Part shown: positions 63,224 through 64,000 of the stretch, piece by piece
How the letters are laid out: the number at the start of each line of letters is the position of its first letter
Numbering within the stretch: position 1 is the first letter of the stretch
Assembly: GCA_016841945.1 (NCBI GenBank)
Contig: JAENYC010000013.1
Span: 24,987-88,986, forward strand
Length of the DNA stretch: 64,000 nucleotides
Direction of reading: 5' to 3'
DNA from: Haloplasma contractile
Lineage (GTDB): Bacteria > Bacillota_I > Bacilli_A > Haloplasmatales > Haloplasmataceae
The notes under the pieces: model-generated
Databases searched by the model: none
What the model saw: only the letters and a program-made list of their open reading frames with translations
Told to the model about the DNA's origin: nothing
Program-made: the position numbers and the translations under genes

Positions 63224-63781
63224 ATGATAACAATAACTTATAATCACATTAAAATGAAATTTGAAACATCAAACGATGTATTCTCACCAAATGATATAGA
63301 CAAAGGGACTAAAGCCATGTTATCTCTAGTTGAGTTAAAAAATTGTGATAAGATATTAGATTTAGGATGCGGTTATGGTTTCGTAGGTATATACTGTGCA
63401 AAGATAATTCGTCCATCTAATATTTGGATGACAGATATTCAGAATGAGGCAATCAATCTCACAAGGAAAAATATCTTGTTAAACCATGTAGAGGGAGTTA
63501 ACCTTATTAAAAGCGATGGATTTAAAACTATCGATGAAAAGGATTTTACACTGATTTTATCTAATCCACCATACCATGTCAATTTCTCTATCCCTAAACA
63601 TTTTATTGAAAAAGGATTTAATAGACTCGCAATAGGTGGAAAAATGATGATGGTCACTAAAAGAAAAACATGGTACAAAAATAAACTCATCTCAATTTTT
63701 GGAGGTGTCATAATTAAAGAAATTGATGAATACTATGTATTCATCGCTGAAAAAAGGCAACAAAAGTATGCAAAAAAATAA
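63224..63781 (+). CDS. RsmC-like rRNA (guanine-N2) methyltransferase
   Basis: ATG 63224 follows AGAGGT; an ATG at 63197 has no site. The product is 185 residues, matching the single-domain YbxB type. It has MKFETSNDVFSPNDIDKGTKAM, motif I ILDLGCGYGFVGIY, the acidic MTDIQNEA and LSNPPYHV, the base-flipping Asn-Pro-Pro-Tyr motif. The RsmC family methylates 16S rRNA G1207. Divergent from yabG with 112 bp between. Confidence 0.9.
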   Translation: MITITYNHIKMKFETSNDVFSPNDIDKGTKAMLSLVELKNCDKILDLGCGYGFVGIYCAKIIRPSNIWMTDIQNEAINLTRKNILLNHVEGVNLIKSDGFKTIDEKDFTLILSNPPYHVNFSIPKHFIEKGFNRLAIGGKMMMVTKRKTWYKNKLISIFGGVIIKEIDEYYVFIAEKRQQKYAKK

Positions 63782-63855
63782 GGCTTGTGCCCAATGTCAT
63801 CAACCTAAGCATAATTAACACTAAATCTAAAATGTGATACGTAAAAATATCATTC

Positions 63856-63905
63856 AATAAGACGTAAAGGCTAATATTTTATAATCTTTATGTCTTATTT
63901 TTTAT
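63856..63905 (+). terminator. Terminator after the RsmC-like gene
   Basis: AATAAGACGTAAAG and CTTTATGTCTTATT pair (one G-T) across an AT-rich loop, with TTTT after. It closes the rightward gene. No gene start follows before the window end. Confidence 0.8.
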
Positions 63906-64000
63906 TAAAATGTAGTGAATATTTTTTAATAAAAATTTTAATATATATTCGCTAAATTCAATTTAAGTGTTGATATTTTTATTATTGTTACGTTTATGAT

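Noticed and set aside
1..64000. TGA read as tryptophan (Mycoplasma code)
   Set aside because: Intact genes end with TGA (for example at 6558 and 17479) and conserved tryptophans are TGG.
1..64000. CRISPR array, rRNA or intact tRNA genes, prophage structural genes
   Set aside because: No regularly spaced repeats, no complete tRNA or rRNA, no phage module could be seen by eye.

Overview
The window reads as chromosome of a very AT-rich, low-GC Gram-positive (Firmicutes/Bacillota) bacterium. TGA is a normal stop (for example at 6558 and 17479) and tryptophan is encoded by TGG, so this is code 11 and not the Mycoplasma code. Sporulation-associated genes (yabG, spoVG, spoVT, a yabM/spoVB-like flippase) sit in the Bacillus-type order around mfd. 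The AT content, many TTG starts and large lipoproteins with Ig-like (DUF5011-type) or BspA-like repeats would suit a deep branch near Haloplasma/Turicibacter/Erysipelotrichia. That placement is an inference; no rRNA gene is present.

Region 1 (1-31 kb) is accessory and decaying. It starts with the 3' end of a folate-type ECF transporter S component. Then come fragments resembling the 3' end of tmRNA (431, 2099, 2256, weaker at 4157 and 9485), immunity-like genes (a SUKH pseudogene, a DUF4272-like gene), a frameshifted gene, a large metallophosphoesterase, a tetracycline-protection-like GTPase fused to a Rae1/YacP-like ribosome-associated nuclease domain, a broken ABC exporter and an IS110 remnant. 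After these lie a methyltransferase, a four-gene operon (Gfo/Idh/MocA oxidoreductase, two APH-fold kinases, GNAT-HIT fusion), an ECF sigma / small protein / TPR operon, a nitrilase-methyltransferase pair with a Nudix gene, and BspA-like and other surface proteins. Several genes here are preceded by a recurring promoter-like element in which a TATAAT box sits in the loop of an inverted repeat whose arms change sequence but stay complementary.

Region 2 (30-38 kb) holds a tandem pair of ~1150-residue lipoproteins (one cut by an amber codon 61 codons before its natural end), an ankyrin-repeat protein and a small membrane protein. A conserved small-gene set with spore-former relatives lies just before it (29.1-30.2 kb).

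Region 3 (38.5-64 kb) is mostly intact core or near-core chromosome, almost all on the minus strand: SPFH/NfeD, a TPR regulator divergent from a MntP-like exporter, an amidohydrolase, a Nudix-like protein, a U32 peptidase, two ferritin-like/VIT transporters, an FAD oxidoreductase, and two cation/Ca antiporters of which the first is under a yybP-ykoY (Mn2+) riboswitch. The block yabM-like flippase, HAD phosphatase, spoVT, mfd, pth, prs, glmU, spoVG, ispE, yabG follows, then a divergent RsmC-like methyltransferase. Metal handling (Mn, Fe, Ca) is the common theme of 41-51 kb.

The strongest leads are the ribosome-protection GTPase/A-site-nuclease fusion, the family of hairpin-embedded promoter elements, the kinase-kinase-GNAT/HIT operon, and the tmRNA-derived fragments that mark 0.4-10 kb as a likely old integration site.
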